A DNA stretch of 64,000 nucleotides from DTU013 sp964512095 (lineage in GTDB: Bacteria; Bacillota; Clostridia; Acetivibrionales; DTU013): the NCBI GenBank assembly GCA_964512095.1, contig CAZEIH010000014.1, positions 1 through 64,000 on the forward strand, in the 5' to 3' direction. Shown here piece after piece: positions 9,804 through 18,478 of the stretch. Positions within the stretch are counted from its first letter, which is position 1. Each line of letters begins with the position of its first letter. The notes below the pieces were generated by a model. That model did no database searches. It had not been told where the DNA came from and saw only the letters and a list, made by a program, of their open reading frames with translations. Position numbers and translations under genes: made by a program.

Positions 9804-10637
9804 TCAAAGTTCTATTTCGTGGGCTTTTGAACCTATGCTAAGGTGGTCTGATTTTTGGTGATCAAATTCACGTTTTGCTGAGTTGAGGCCTCTTACTATA
9901 TTTTCTACAGTGGTAAAGTCAGGTGAATCTAATCCCTGTTCCTTCATACCCCCCATCTCTTTATACATAATTTTGAACTCCGCTGGGGAAAGGATCCTGC
10001 CATGCTTCAAATTCATGTCGCAGATATCGCAAGCAACATCAGGTGAAATTTTAGATATGTACTTCAGGCTGTTGTAATTGTTCATTACTTCTTCTTTTTT
10101 TAATGCTTTGCCTGCTTCTAATACTTTATTTACAATGTCTCTGTCAAATTTACCTGCTTCTACATCTTCTATAAGAATCTGTTTTACTTCTTTATATGGC
10201 TTGGCCGACTTATATGGTCTTTCCGCACTCAGAGCCTCGTATACATCACATACGCCAACGACTTGAGCTGCAAACGGTATTTCTCCTTTTTTAAGGCCAA
10301 ACGGGTACCCACTTCCGTCTAGTCTTTCATGATGATACAATGCCGCGTCCTGGTATATCTTTGGGTCTGATGATAAAAAGCTTGCTCCTGAAATAGTATG
10401 GCCTTTAATAATGTTACGTTCTGAATCTGTAAGACTACCGTTTTTGAAAAGTATCTCTTTGTCCGTTGATAACTTACCTATATCATGATACATAGCTGCA
10501 TTGCCTAATAACTTAGTTTGTAAAGCATTAAAACCATACCTTTTAGCAACAAGTTCTACGAGCCGCGAAACAGCCTTACTATGGCTTTTTGTGAAATTAT
10601 CCAGTTGAGTAAAAAGTCGCTCAAGATGTTGATCCAC
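9804..10637 (-). CDS. HD-GYP protein E with the shared C-terminal domain
   Basis: 277 residues, a close paralogue of copies D and F. HD-GYP residues intact: YHDIGK near 51, HHERLDGSGYP near 103, CDVYEALSAERPYK near 130. The C-terminal shared domain (GRILSPAEFKIMYKEMG, TVENIVRGL) ends HEIEL. The predicted GTG start overlaps the stop of the preceding truncated RHH gene. Its 3' end and that of copy F lie 1229 bases apart, and copies E and D lie 1228 apart, the mark of a recent tandem duplication. Confidence 0.82.
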   Translation of the reverse strand: MDQHLERLFTQLDNFTKSHSKAVSRLVELVAKRYGFNALQTKLLGNAAMYHDIGKLSTDKEILFKNGSLTDSERNIIKGHTISGASFLSSDPKIYQDAALYHHERLDGSGYPFGLKKGEIPFAAQVVGVCDVYEALSAERPYKSAKPYKEVKQILIEDVEAGKFDRDIVNKVLEAGKALKKEEVMNNYNSLKYISKISPDVACDICDMNLKHGRILSPAEFKIMYKEMGGMKEQGLDSPDFTTVENIVRGLNSAKREFDHQKSDHLSIGSKAHEIEL

Positions 10638-11035
10638 TATATGTTTCCTTTCCGACTCGCTTTCTCATAGTAAAATTCAATATATGCTTTAGAGTAAGGG
10701 TTATCGTTTTCCATAAGGTTTTTTATTTGAATTTTTATCGCCCTTTCCATAAAGTCCTTATATTCGTCAGTGTAAAGTCCCATATCCTTAAAATTTTCAG
10801 TAATCGTATTTCTTACCCCCTCAGCAATAACAGGGTCGACGTTCTCCGGCAACTCCACATCTGGCAGTTTATTAGGCGAAGCGTTAAGCATCATCACAGC
10901 CGGAGCCACACTAAGGATGCTTTTCATATCTTCTGTATCCATTAATTCATTTTCCTTTTTTTTGTCCTTTAGATGTTCCATTATGATATACCTTGACGCA
11001 TCAGATCGCGTCATCCCTTTCTTAAGTTTACTCAA
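10637..11035 (-). CDS. Truncated ribbon-helix-helix-like protein E (HD-GYP partner)
   Basis: 132 residues, read from a TTG that overlaps the stop of HD-GYP copy D; the internal ATG at MTRSDASRYIIMEH, preceded by GAAAGGG, is an alternative. As in copy F, the first part of the RHH fold (the KKFDIWMDKED region) is absent and homology begins at KKGMTRSDASRY. Downstream parts (ELPENVDPVIAEGVRN, GLYTDEYKDFMERAIK) match the family. Its stop overlaps the start of HD-GYP copy E. Confidence 0.65.
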   Translation of the reverse strand: MSKLKKGMTRSDASRYIIMEHLKDKKKENELMDTEDMKSILSVAPAVMMLNASPNKLPDVELPENVDPVIAEGVRNTITENFKDMGLYTDEYKDFMERAIKIQIKNLMENDNPYSKAYIEFYYEKASRKGNI

Positions 11036-11871
11036 ATTTCTATTTCGTGGGCTTTTGAACCTAGGCTAAGGTGGTCTGATTTTTGGTGATCAATTACACG
11101 TTTTGCTGAGCTGAGGCCTTTAACTATATTTTCTACAGTGGTAAAGTCAGGCGAATCTAATCCCTGTTCCTTCATACCCCCCATCTCTTTATACATACTT
11201 TTGAATTCCGATGGAGAAAGAATCCTACCATGCTTCAAATTCATATCGCATATATCACAAGCGACGTCAGGTGAAATTTTAGATATGTACTTCAAGCTAC
11301 TATAACTGCTCATTACTTCTTCTTTTTTTAATGCTTTGCCTGCTTCTAATACTTTATTTACAATGTCTCTGTCAAATTTACCTGCTTCTACATCTTCTAA
11401 AAGAATCTGTTTTACTTCTTTATATGGCTTGGCCGACTTATACGGTCTTTCAGCACTTAAAGCTTCGTATACATCACATACGCCAACGACTTGAGCTTCA
11501 AAAAGTATCTCTCCTTTCTTTAGTCCTAATGGATAGCCACTGCCATCGAGTTTTTCATGATGGCTTAATGCAACATTTACATACTCTTTTTCATATGAAT
11601 GTTTTTCAAGGAGTTCAGCGCCATGTTGCGTATGCAATTTAATAACTTTGAATTCAGACTCCAATAACTTTGCATTTTTATGTAGTATGTCAATGGGAGT
11701 AAATATTTTCCCAATATCATGCATTAATGCAGCATTACTTAACAAATTTAATTTTTCCGAAGGATAACCATAACTATTTGCCACTCTTGAAACTAAAACA
11801 GAAACTGCAATGCTATGTCTTTTTGTAAAATCATCTAACTTTCCAAATAGTTGTATGTCATTATTGTCCAC
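11032..11871 (-). CDS. HD-GYP protein D with the shared C-terminal domain
   Basis: 279 residues. The N-terminal third differs from copies E and F (LMHDIGKIFTPIDILHKNAKL), while the second half is nearly identical, which points to gene conversion or recombination between copies. HD-GYP residues intact: MHDIGK, HHEKLDGSGYP, CDVYEALSAERPYK. The shared C-terminal domain (GRILSPSEFKSMYKEMG, TVENIVKGL) ends HEIEI. The GTG start overlaps the stop of the full-length RHH gene upstream. Confidence 0.82.
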   Translation of the reverse strand: MDNNDIQLFGKLDDFTKRHSIAVSVLVSRVANSYGYPSEKLNLLSNAALMHDIGKIFTPIDILHKNAKLLESEFKVIKLHTQHGAELLEKHSYEKEYVNVALSHHEKLDGSGYPLGLKKGEILFEAQVVGVCDVYEALSAERPYKSAKPYKEVKQILLEDVEAGKFDRDIVNKVLEAGKALKKEEVMSSYSSLKYISKISPDVACDICDMNLKHGRILSPSEFKSMYKEMGGMKEQGLDSPDFTTVENIVKGLSSAKRVIDHQKSDHLSLGSKAHEIEI

Positions 11872-12341
11872 TACTCTCCACCCTTCTTTTGTGCTTTTTC
11901 ATAGTAATACTCAATTAAAGCTTTTGTGTTTACATCATCTTTGTTTTTAACTATGCTTTGAATATTTATTTTTATTGCATTCTCAATTAAGTCTTTGTAT
12001 TCATCTGTATAAAGACCAATTGCCTTAAAATTCTCAGTAACCGTATTTCTTACTCCTTCAGCAATAACCGGATCAACATCTTCCGGAAGTCCAACATCCG
12101 AAGGTTTGTTATGTGAAGCATTTAGTGATATTATTGCTTCTCTTACTTCCTCAAACTGAGGATCTATTTTATTCTTTTGTTGAGCTGTATCCTTATCCTT
12201 CAGATAATCCATTATGATATACCTTGACGCAGCAGATCGCGTCATACCTTTCTCTTTGGCATAAAAATCAAGAGCCACAATATCTTCTTTATCCATCCAG
12301 ATATCAAATTTTTTTCTATTTACTTTATTAGATTTTATCAT
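11871..12341 (-). CDS. Ribbon-helix-helix DNA-binding protein D (array regulator)
   Basis: 156 residues, full length. The N-terminus has RHH features: VNRKKFDIWMDKEDIVALD, then KGMTRSAASRYIIMDYLKDK. The C-terminal half holds the family block GLPEDVDPVIAEGVRN and ends in a helical region rich in charge. A strong AGGAGG RBS lies at the right distance. A sigma70-type promoter overlapped by a palindrome lies just upstream, so it probably represses its own operon. It forms a pair with HD-GYP copy D. Confidence 0.75.
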   Translation of the reverse strand: MIKSNKVNRKKFDIWMDKEDIVALDFYAKEKGMTRSAASRYIIMDYLKDKDTAQQKNKIDPQFEEVREAIISLNASHNKPSDVGLPEDVDPVIAEGVRNTVTENFKAIGLYTDEYKDLIENAIKINIQSIVKNKDDVNTKALIEYYYEKAQKKGGE

Positions 12342-12372
12342 AACTGGTACCTCCTGTATATTACCTAATACA

Positions 12373-12408
12373 ATTATAACACATTAACCGCATGTGGTCA
12401 ACATGCCG
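12373..12408 (-). promoter_or_regulatory. Promoter and palindromic operator of RHH/HD-GYP unit D
   Basis: On the minus strand TTGACC (12396-12401) and TATAAT (12373-12378) are separated by exactly 17 bases. The -35 lies inside an imperfect palindrome (12388-12408) with half-site CCGCATGT and the mirrored half ACATGCCG. Nearly the same arrangement occurs upstream of the RHH genes at 14015 and 15280. An RHH operator for autorepression is the simplest reading. Confidence 0.7.
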
Positions 12409-12495
12409 TAATAACGATAAATGGGCAAAAGCTTAACGTTGCTCACAAAAGGCTTTTTAACAAAAAGAGTTCAATCAATACACATATACTTTGCA

Positions 12496-12735
12496 TTATA
12501 ATTCTATGTCAGGAGTTTTTAATCCTAAGCCAGGGTTAAAAGATTTCTGGTGATCAAATTCACGTTTTGCTGAGCTGAGGCCTTTAACTATGTTATCAAC
12601 AGTTGCAAAGTCAGGAGTATCTAAACCTTGTTCCTTCATCCTCCCCAGCTCTTTATATATATTTTTGAATTTCGCTGGAGAAAGGATCCTGCCATACTTC
12701 AAGTTCATATCGCAGATATCACAGTCAATGTTGTA
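12496..12735 (-). pseudogene. Duplicated HD-GYP C-terminal domain fragment behind the stop of copy C
   Basis: About 79 codons in the same frame as the HD-GYP gene that ends at 12736, directly after its stop codon. They repeat the end of the shared domain, from CDICDMNLKYGRILSP to KTPDIEL. The segment has no RBS and an internal Met only at the MNLKYG position. It is a partial tandem duplication of the tail rather than a separate gene; stop readthrough would give a protein with two tails. Confidence 0.75.
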
Positions 12736-13569
12736 TTATAATTCTATATCATGAGTTTTTAATCCTAAGCTAGGATTAGAAGATTTCTGGTGATCAAATT
12801 CATGTTTTGCTGAGCTGAGGCCTTTAACTATGTTATCAACAGTTGCAAAGTCAGGAGTATCTAAACCTTGCTCCTTCATCCTCCCCAGCTCTTTATATGT
12901 ATTTTTGAATTCCGCTGGAGAAAGGATCCTGCCGTACTTCAAATTCATATCGCAGATATCACAGGCAACATCAGGTGAAATACCTGATACGAATTTTAAG
13001 TTGCCATAATTACAGATAACTTCCTCTTTCTTTATCATCTTCCCGACTGCAATTACTTTGTTAACAACATCCCGGTCTAATTTTCCTGAAGCTACATCGT
13101 TATTAAGTATTTCCTTTGTTTCTCTATAAGTAAACGGTTTTTTATATGGCCTTTCAGAAATTAGAGCATCGTATATATCACAAGTGCTGACTATTCGTAT
13201 ATGTAAAGGAATTGATTCACCTGTAAGTTTCAATGGGTATCCTGATCCGTTCAATAATTCATGATGTTTTAAAGCAACTTCAGAAAACACGGGCGGGATG
13301 GATAATTTGTTAAGTATCCTATGCCCTAATAAAGTATGATTTTTAATTTTATCATATTCATCAGCTGTGGGCTTGCCAGGTTTTAATAAAATCTTCAAAG
13401 GCACAAACAACTTACCTATGTCATGGTATTTGGAAGCATCCGATAATAATTGTGCTTGACTCAAGCCGTATAGTTCTGAAGTTTTGGATACTAACTTTTG
13501 CACATTCAAGCTATGCCTTATCGTATAATCATCCAAACTATTTAACAAAGCATCTAATTTTTCATTCAT
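12736..13569 (-). CDS. HD-GYP protein C with the shared C-terminal domain
   Basis: 277 residues, the most divergent intact copy in its catalytic half but still complete: YHDIGKLFVPLKILLK near residue 50, HHELLNGSGYP near 101 (Asn where the other copies have Asp), TCDIYDALISERPYK near 127. The shared C-terminal domain (CDICDMNLKYG, GRILSPAEFKNTYKELG, TVDNIVKGL) ends HDIEL. ATG start overlapping the end of the upstream RHH gene by 4 bases. The Asp-to-Asn change in the HHE-LDGSGYP motif may alter activity. Confidence 0.82.
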   Translation of the reverse strand: MNEKLDALLNSLDDYTIRHSLNVQKLVSKTSELYGLSQAQLLSDASKYHDIGKLFVPLKILLKPGKPTADEYDKIKNHTLLGHRILNKLSIPPVFSEVALKHHELLNGSGYPLKLTGESIPLHIRIVSTCDIYDALISERPYKKPFTYRETKEILNNDVASGKLDRDVVNKVIAVGKMIKKEEVICNYGNLKFVSGISPDVACDICDMNLKYGRILSPAEFKNTYKELGRMKEQGLDTPDFATVDNIVKGLSSAKHEFDHQKSSNPSLGLKTHDIEL

Positions 13570-14015
13570 CTTTTGTTCGCTTTCTCATAGTAATCATTTT
13601 TCAGCAACTGTATCCCCCTTGCATCATGTTCCATCATAACCTCAACCCCAGCGATGACGGCAACATCTATAAACTGTTTATATTCATCAGGATCCAATCC
13701 CAAAAACTCCATGTTTTCTTTTAAAGTTTCGCGGATGCCTTCGGCCAACACTGGATCCGCATTATCAGGCATCCTGACATCTTTTTTCACAGGAACCTGA
13801 TTAAGAGATATTACAGCTTCTCTTAATTCCTTAACTTGAGGATCTTCTTTAATGTTGTATTGAGCCTTATCTTTCAGATAATCCATTATGATATACCTTG
13901 ACGCAGCAGATCGCGTCATCCCTTTCTCGCTAGCAAATGAATCAAGAGTTTCGACGTCTTTTTTATCCATCCAGATTTCGAACTTTATTCGATTCACTCT
14001 ATCTGATTTTATCAT
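13566..14015 (-). CDS. Ribbon-helix-helix DNA-binding protein C (array regulator)
   Basis: About 149 residues. I place the start at the ATG at 14015 (MIKSDRVNRIKFEIW) because a strong AGGAGG precedes it and the paralogues begin at the same point; the longer frame to 14120 would run through the promoter. RHH region KFEIWMDKKDVETLD plus KGMTRSAASRYIIMDYLK, then the family block MPDNADPVLAEGIRE. It overlaps HD-GYP gene C by 4 bases. Confidence 0.75.
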   Translation of the reverse strand: MIKSDRVNRIKFEIWMDKKDVETLDSFASEKGMTRSAASRYIIMDYLKDKAQYNIKEDPQVKELREAVISLNQVPVKKDVRMPDNADPVLAEGIRETLKENMEFLGLDPDEYKQFIDVAVIAGVEVMMEHDARGIQLLKNDYYEKANKR

Positions 14016-14046
14016 AGTTGGTACCTCCTGTATATTTCCTAATACA

Positions 14047-14083
14047 ATTATATCACATGTACAGCATGCGGTCAACATGTTGC
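14047..14083 (-). promoter_or_regulatory. Promoter and palindromic operator of RHH/HD-GYP unit C
   Basis: TTGACC (14070-14075) and TATAAT (14047-14052) on the minus strand with a 17-base spacer. The -35 is again inside a palindrome, GCAACATG on one side and CATGCTG-like on the other (about 14064-14083). It is equivalent to the elements near 12388 and 15327 but with changed half-sites, so the copies may have separated their regulation. Confidence 0.65.
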
Positions 14084-14166
14084 AATAACGAAAAATGGGC
14101 AAAAGCTTAACGTTGCTCACAAAAGCCTTAACAAAAAGAGGTCAATCAATACCCATATACTTTGTA

Positions 14167-14310
14167 TTATAATTCTATATCATGAGTTTTTAATCCTAAG
14201 CTAGGATTAGAAGATTTCCGGTGATAAAATTCACGTTTTGCTGAACAGAGGCCTTTAACTATGTTTTCTGCAGTTGTAAAGTCAGGAAAATCTAAACCTT
14301 GCTCCTTCGT
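14167..14310 (-). pseudogene. HD-GYP C-terminal remnant (copy B)
   Basis: About 47 codons matching the last part of the HD-GYP genes, from KEQGLDFPDFTT to KTHDIEL and a stop at 14167. The catalytic part has been deleted, and the junction to the upstream truncated RHH gene lies near 14310-14323. Confidence 0.7.
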
Positions 14311-14322
14311 CAAGTTCGTTGC

Positions 14323-14685
14323 TCATAAGTTCTTCGCTTTCTTATGATAGTATTCAATCAAGGCTTTTGAACCTGGTGTTTTATTTTCAATAAGACTTAA
14401 AATTTTCATTTTTATAGTACTTTCTATAAATTCTTTGAAATTCTTAATATCAAGCCCCATTGCTTGCATATTCTCGATTACCGTATTACGAACGCCGGCC
14501 GCTATAACGGGATCCACATCATCTGGGAGTGATATTTCTGGAAAGCTATCAATAGACTCGTTAAGAGTAATTATCGCATCCCTTACTTCCTCGAGTTGCG
14601 GATCTATTTTGATCTTGTGTTGGGCTGTCTCCTTATCCTTCAGATAATCCATTATGATATACCTTGACGCAGCAGAACGCGTCAT
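14323..14685 (-). CDS. N-terminally truncated RHH-like protein B, probably decaying
   Basis: 120 residues from the ATG of MTRSAASRYIIMDYLKDK. The homologous frame continues upstream for about 14 codons (DVETLDSFAREKG) but then runs into a deletion junction with HD-GYP sequence, so the RHH beta strand is lost. The block SLPDDVDPVIAAGVRN is kept. It lacks its own promoter copy, and only a tail remnant of its HD-GYP partner is left. Confidence 0.55.
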   Translation of the reverse strand: MTRSAASRYIIMDYLKDKETAQHKIKIDPQLEEVRDAIITLNESIDSFPEISLPDDVDPVIAAGVRNTVIENMQAMGLDIKNFKEFIESTIKMKILSLIENKTPGSKALIEYYHKKAKNL

Positions 14686-14735
14686 CCCTTTCTCTCTGGC
14701 AAATGAATCAAGAGTTTCAACATCATTTAAAAAGA

Positions 14736-14813
14736 ACCCTTATATCAGTATGCATTTTCCCGATATCATGAAATATCCAATTTATCAAATAGTTGTCGGG
14801 TACCTTGATCCAC
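14736..14813 (-). pseudogene. HD-GYP N-terminal remnant (copy A)
   Basis: The GTG start overlaps the stop of the full-length RHH gene at 14813, as in intact units, and reads VDQGTRQLFDKLDIS before a stop. A second frame then shows HDIGKMHTDIRVLF. This is a collapsed HD-GYP gene fused by deletion to the following RHH remnant. Confidence 0.65.
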
Positions 14814-15280
14814 TATTCTTCGCCTCTCAGGCTTGCTTTCTCATGATAATAATTAATACATGCCTTGGTGTACTTGTCATCATTTTCCATTAGGCTTTTA
14901 ATATCTAGTTTTATAGCTCTCTCAATGAAGTCTTTGTACTCGTCAGTATAAAGGCCCATATGTTTCATGTTTTCTATTACCGTATTTCTAACGCCTTCGG
15001 CAATAACAGGATCCACATTATCAGGCAACTCCACATCTGGCGGCATATAAGGCGAATTATTAAGCGCTGTTACAGCTTCCCTTACTTCCTCAAACTGAGG
15101 ATCTATTTTATTCTTTTGTTGAGTTGTATCCTTATCCTTCAGATAATCCATTATGATATACCTTGACGCAGCAGATCGCGTCATACCTTTCTCTTTGGCA
15201 TAAAAATCAAGAGCCACAATATCTTCTTTATCCATCCAGATATCAAATTTTTTTCTATTTACTTTATTAGATTTTATCAT
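14813..15280 (-). CDS. Ribbon-helix-helix DNA-binding protein A (array regulator)
   Basis: 155 residues, full length; the first 60 or so residues are nearly identical to copy D (MIKSNKVNRKKFDIWMDKED, then KGMTRSAASRYIIMDYLKDK). The rest has ELPDNVDPVIAEGVRN and GLYTDEYKDFIERAIK. AGGAGG RBS and a promoter-operator upstream. It is the first gene of the array in transcription order, but its own HD-GYP partner is broken, so it may now act mainly as a regulator of the other copies. Confidence 0.75.
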   Translation of the reverse strand: MIKSNKVNRKKFDIWMDKEDIVALDFYAKEKGMTRSAASRYIIMDYLKDKDTTQQKNKIDPQFEEVREAVTALNNSPYMPPDVELPDNVDPVIAEGVRNTVIENMKHMGLYTDEYKDFIERAIKLDIKSLMENDDKYTKACINYYHEKASLRGEE

Positions 15281-15311
15281 AACTGGTACCTCCTGTATAT
15301 TACCTAATACA

Positions 15312-15347
15312 ATTATAACACATTAACCGCATGTGGTCAACATGCGG
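15312..15347 (-). promoter_or_regulatory. Promoter and palindromic operator of RHH unit A
   Basis: Minus-strand TTGACC (15335-15340), 17-base spacer, TATAAT (15312-15317). The -35 is the centre of the best palindrome of the set, CCGCATGT...ACATGCGG at 15327-15347. The RHH protein encoded next is the obvious candidate repressor. Confidence 0.72.
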
Positions 15348-15478
15348 AGTAGTATGGTATGACCGAAATTTAAGTCCTGCTCGTGTAAGGCCGTTTTGCT
15401 GCAAAATAAAGAAGAGCAAGCATTCTATATTGCCGCTCCTCCGAAATTGCCTTTAAAACTAATTCTATGAGGTCGATT

Positions 15479-18463
15479 TTATCTGTCAGTGCCGACACCA
15501 TAATCATCAATCGATGTATACGTCAAATCAAATATTATTGTATCGCCGGTATAGAAAAGACTATCCTTCGGTCCACCTTCAGTAGTCCACTGAGCAGGGT
15601 TATAATCGAATACTTTTGCGCCGTTTTTATAGCCTTCGATTGTGAAATTGACAAGGATACACCCTTTTGTCAGGAACACATCATTCTTGACCTTTCCGTT
15701 TTCAGTGATTGATACACCTTTCTTTACTGCCTTCACCGTAGGAATAATTCCATAGCAGCCAAACCATGTAGCATTTTTACTGTCGGATATTGTACGTACA
15801 TCATTAGTCAACTCCAGCATGGTTGTAGAACCTATGCTTTTACCATCGTAAGTTATTACGAAATCATCACGGCTGCTGCCATACTGTACGAGATACTTTT
15901 TACCCATGTCATAGTATAGATCAACTTCATAGGCATTTATAATGCTCGCATTAGTAAAATCCTTAAGGTAGTAAAAACGTGGCTTTATAACAACCTTATC
16001 AGCCAGACCATTCAGGCCGCGGCTGGTCATACTGAAATGGAACGCATACCCGATCTTGGGCAAAATCTTTTTTGTAGGATGCCGATCCACTGGCATACTG
16101 CTAACAGGATAATAGTTTCCGGTTGGTACACCTGTCTTATAGTCCGGATTCCAGAACACATCTTCAAACTGCCAGTCTGTTATATCCGTGATTCTGAAAT
16201 TCTGAAGGCTGCACTCTACATATACCGGCTGAGTCGACCGGGTAACATTACCGGCTCTGTCTTGAACATACAAATGCAGATACCACTTCCCTACTCTGTC
16301 CTGTGTATCGTGAATATTAATGTTTGTGTGTATGGTACCCGCTGCTCCTTCAGCTGTTGTCAGACCCAGACTATTCATAGCTCCATAGTTGGGATAGACG
16401 TCGCTTGTTGTCCATGCGTATCTGCTGTCTATAACCCCTGATAGGTTGTCCCCAAGCGTCACGTTGATTTTGTTGTCTGGGAGGTATATATACCAGTGCA
16501 TATTATTTTTGTACTGATCCTGATTAGACCAATCAAATGTGATAGTCGGCTTTACCTTGTCAATTTTATACACGCCCGATGAAGAATCATACCTTTCACT
16601 TGGTGCTGTGGTGTTTGTCGGCGTGTCAGTACTATCCCATGACCCACTAGGAGCATCTGCCGTAGCCCAGGATTTCGTACCGGCTGTCCAGCCTGTTAAC
16701 TTAGCTGATAATGATGCTACCCCATTTGTACTCAGGGTAATTGTATTGTTGTTAGATATGTCTACAGGGCTAGATGCCAAAGGAGCTCCCCCCGACACCC
16801 TGATTTTATCTATACTCCAATTTTGAGTATAACTTTGAGTTGATGTCCCGCTGCTGGTTGTATAACAGCTGCTTGTATGTATATGCTCATTAATTACACA
16901 TGTAACAGTAACACCATCAGGAGCATAACAGCTCGGTGAATGGACGTGTGATTGTTTAGTACATGTTTGGGTTTCGTACTTATACGTTCTGCTGTCTGTG
17001 CCGCTTGCTGTAGTGGTAGTATTACCGTCTACATATACCCGGACCGGCAGATCGGTATTACGCCAATCGCAGCTGGCCGGAACAAACTTAATAGTACCAG
17101 CTGGCGTTTCGGAAACAGCCTCCCCGCTCTTATGTAATACAACTGAGCAATATTCCAAATTACTTGATAAAGTGATTCCGTTTACTACTGCTTCAGCTTT
17201 TACGGCAAATTTCTGAGTATATTGATTGGCCGAACTTAAAACACTGGCCGGTACAGTGAAAACCTTTGATGAATCCTGTGATAGTCCAAGGCCGGATGTA
17301 AATGTAAACTTTTGATACTGAGAATCAGACCCGGCAGGATCCTTCCTTAAGTGCAATGTCCAGTCCGAAATTTTAGATACATCGGTAAAATTGTTTAAAA
17401 AGCCTGTTGCATCAACCGTAACCGGTATATTAACGTTAGCATCGACCTGAGCTTGTGTAACCTCTATTTGAGGAACACAAGAAGGCGTAACAGTAACATA
17501 TGCACCTTCGGGATATTCGACTATATCAAGTATCACCTGTGTAGAATCGCTCATTTCGGTATATTCAATGCTGCCTATTTTATACCACACAGTAAGCTTC
17601 ACATCATATGACCCAACGTCCAGCGCCGGGAACGTCGGATTAATTCTGTCCACCCCATTTGCAATAGTGACCCATGAAGATGAATCTACAGGCTTGTACT
17701 CCCACTTATAGTACTTTACTTCAGCATAATTCGGGAACAGTGACTTAACTCCGGACAGGCTGATCGTTTCATTCTTTGCATATGTAACAGTACCTGTTAT
17801 CACTGTACCGCCTTTTGATATTTTGGCTGTTGGTTTCGCCAGTAAATCATCCGGAATTTTGATACTATTCGATTTACCTGGAATAAAACATTGCAGATTA
17901 AAGAATTTGTCAAGATCGTCACGGTTTTTCCAGCTTCTTGCATATTTTATTCCTGATAAAGTTGTAAAATAATCTGTACCCAGCACTGCTGAGGATCCAT
18001 TTGGTTTTGTAAAGGTGCCGTTGTAGCTCATTTCAGCCAATGGGATCTCAGTTGTTCCGCTCATGTTTGTTACTGTCATAATGGCATCGAAGTACAGGGT
18101 GTTGTCATTTGAAAAGAAATTGACAAACTCATCTCTCATGCCATATTTATCAATGAATCTTTGCATTATTGAATTGCCTGAGCCTACTACTGGTATATTG
18201 AATCTTACGGTTTTAGTGCCATCACCGTTATCATGATCCAAACCTTTCTCCATCTTTATTGTGGTTGAAAAGCCATCTAATTTTACAGTGAAACCAAGAA
18301 CTCTATACCTTGTGCCCGATGTGGCCGCTGTTACCATGGCATCATATTCAACGCAGTTAGTATCTTCATTGTAATAAATATTCAGTGGATCTGCGGCATA
18401 TACTGTAAAGGAATTAAGCAGAATGAGTATTATAATTACTAATGATGCTATTTTCTTTATCAT
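15479..18463 (-). CDS. Large secreted surface protein of the pilus operon
   Basis: 994 residues. Signal peptide: MIKK, a hydrophobic stretch, then TVYAADP with likely cleavage after the first AYA-like site near residue 24. The middle has PKD/Ig-like beta-rich segments (YKWEYKPVDSSSWVTI, DVGSYDVKLTVWY). Around residues 500-545 two copies of a His-Cys motif occur, HVHSPSCY and HIHTSSCY. No LPxTG or SLH domain is seen. It is the last gene of the Tad-like operon, 15 bases after the SLH gene, so it is probably exported or displayed with that system, perhaps as a tip adhesin or contact protein. Its exact function is unknown. Confidence 0.6.
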   Translation of the reverse strand: MIKKIASLVIIILILLNSFTVYAADPLNIYYNEDTNCVEYDAMVTAATSGTRYRVLGFTVKLDGFSTTIKMEKGLDHDNGDGTKTVRFNIPVVGSGNSIMQRFIDKYGMRDEFVNFFSNDNTLYFDAIMTVTNMSGTTEIPLAEMSYNGTFTKPNGSSAVLGTDYFTTLSGIKYARSWKNRDDLDKFFNLQCFIPGKSNSIKIPDDLLAKPTAKISKGGTVITGTVTYAKNETISLSGVKSLFPNYAEVKYYKWEYKPVDSSSWVTIANGVDRINPTFPALDVGSYDVKLTVWYKIGSIEYTEMSDSTQVILDIVEYPEGAYVTVTPSCVPQIEVTQAQVDANVNIPVTVDATGFLNNFTDVSKISDWTLHLRKDPAGSDSQYQKFTFTSGLGLSQDSSKVFTVPASVLSSANQYTQKFAVKAEAVVNGITLSSNLEYCSVVLHKSGEAVSETPAGTIKFVPASCDWRNTDLPVRVYVDGNTTTTASGTDSRTYKYETQTCTKQSHVHSPSCYAPDGVTVTCVINEHIHTSSCYTTSSGTSTQSYTQNWSIDKIRVSGGAPLASSPVDISNNNTITLSTNGVASLSAKLTGWTAGTKSWATADAPSGSWDSTDTPTNTTAPSERYDSSSGVYKIDKVKPTITFDWSNQDQYKNNMHWYIYLPDNKINVTLGDNLSGVIDSRYAWTTSDVYPNYGAMNSLGLTTAEGAAGTIHTNINIHDTQDRVGKWYLHLYVQDRAGNVTRSTQPVYVECSLQNFRITDITDWQFEDVFWNPDYKTGVPTGNYYPVSSMPVDRHPTKKILPKIGYAFHFSMTSRGLNGLADKVVIKPRFYYLKDFTNASIINAYEVDLYYDMGKKYLVQYGSSRDDFVITYDGKSIGSTTMLELTNDVRTISDSKNATWFGCYGIIPTVKAVKKGVSITENGKVKNDVFLTKGCILVNFTIEGYKNGAKVFDYNPAQWTTEGGPKDSLFYTGDTIIFDLTYTSIDDYGVGTDR

Positions 18464-18478
18464 TTCTTTAGACCCTCC

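Noticed and set aside
14016..14120. Longer start for RHH protein C
   Set aside because: The extra 35 codons cover the promoter and operator, while a strong AGGAGG precedes the ATG at 14015, which matches the paralogues.
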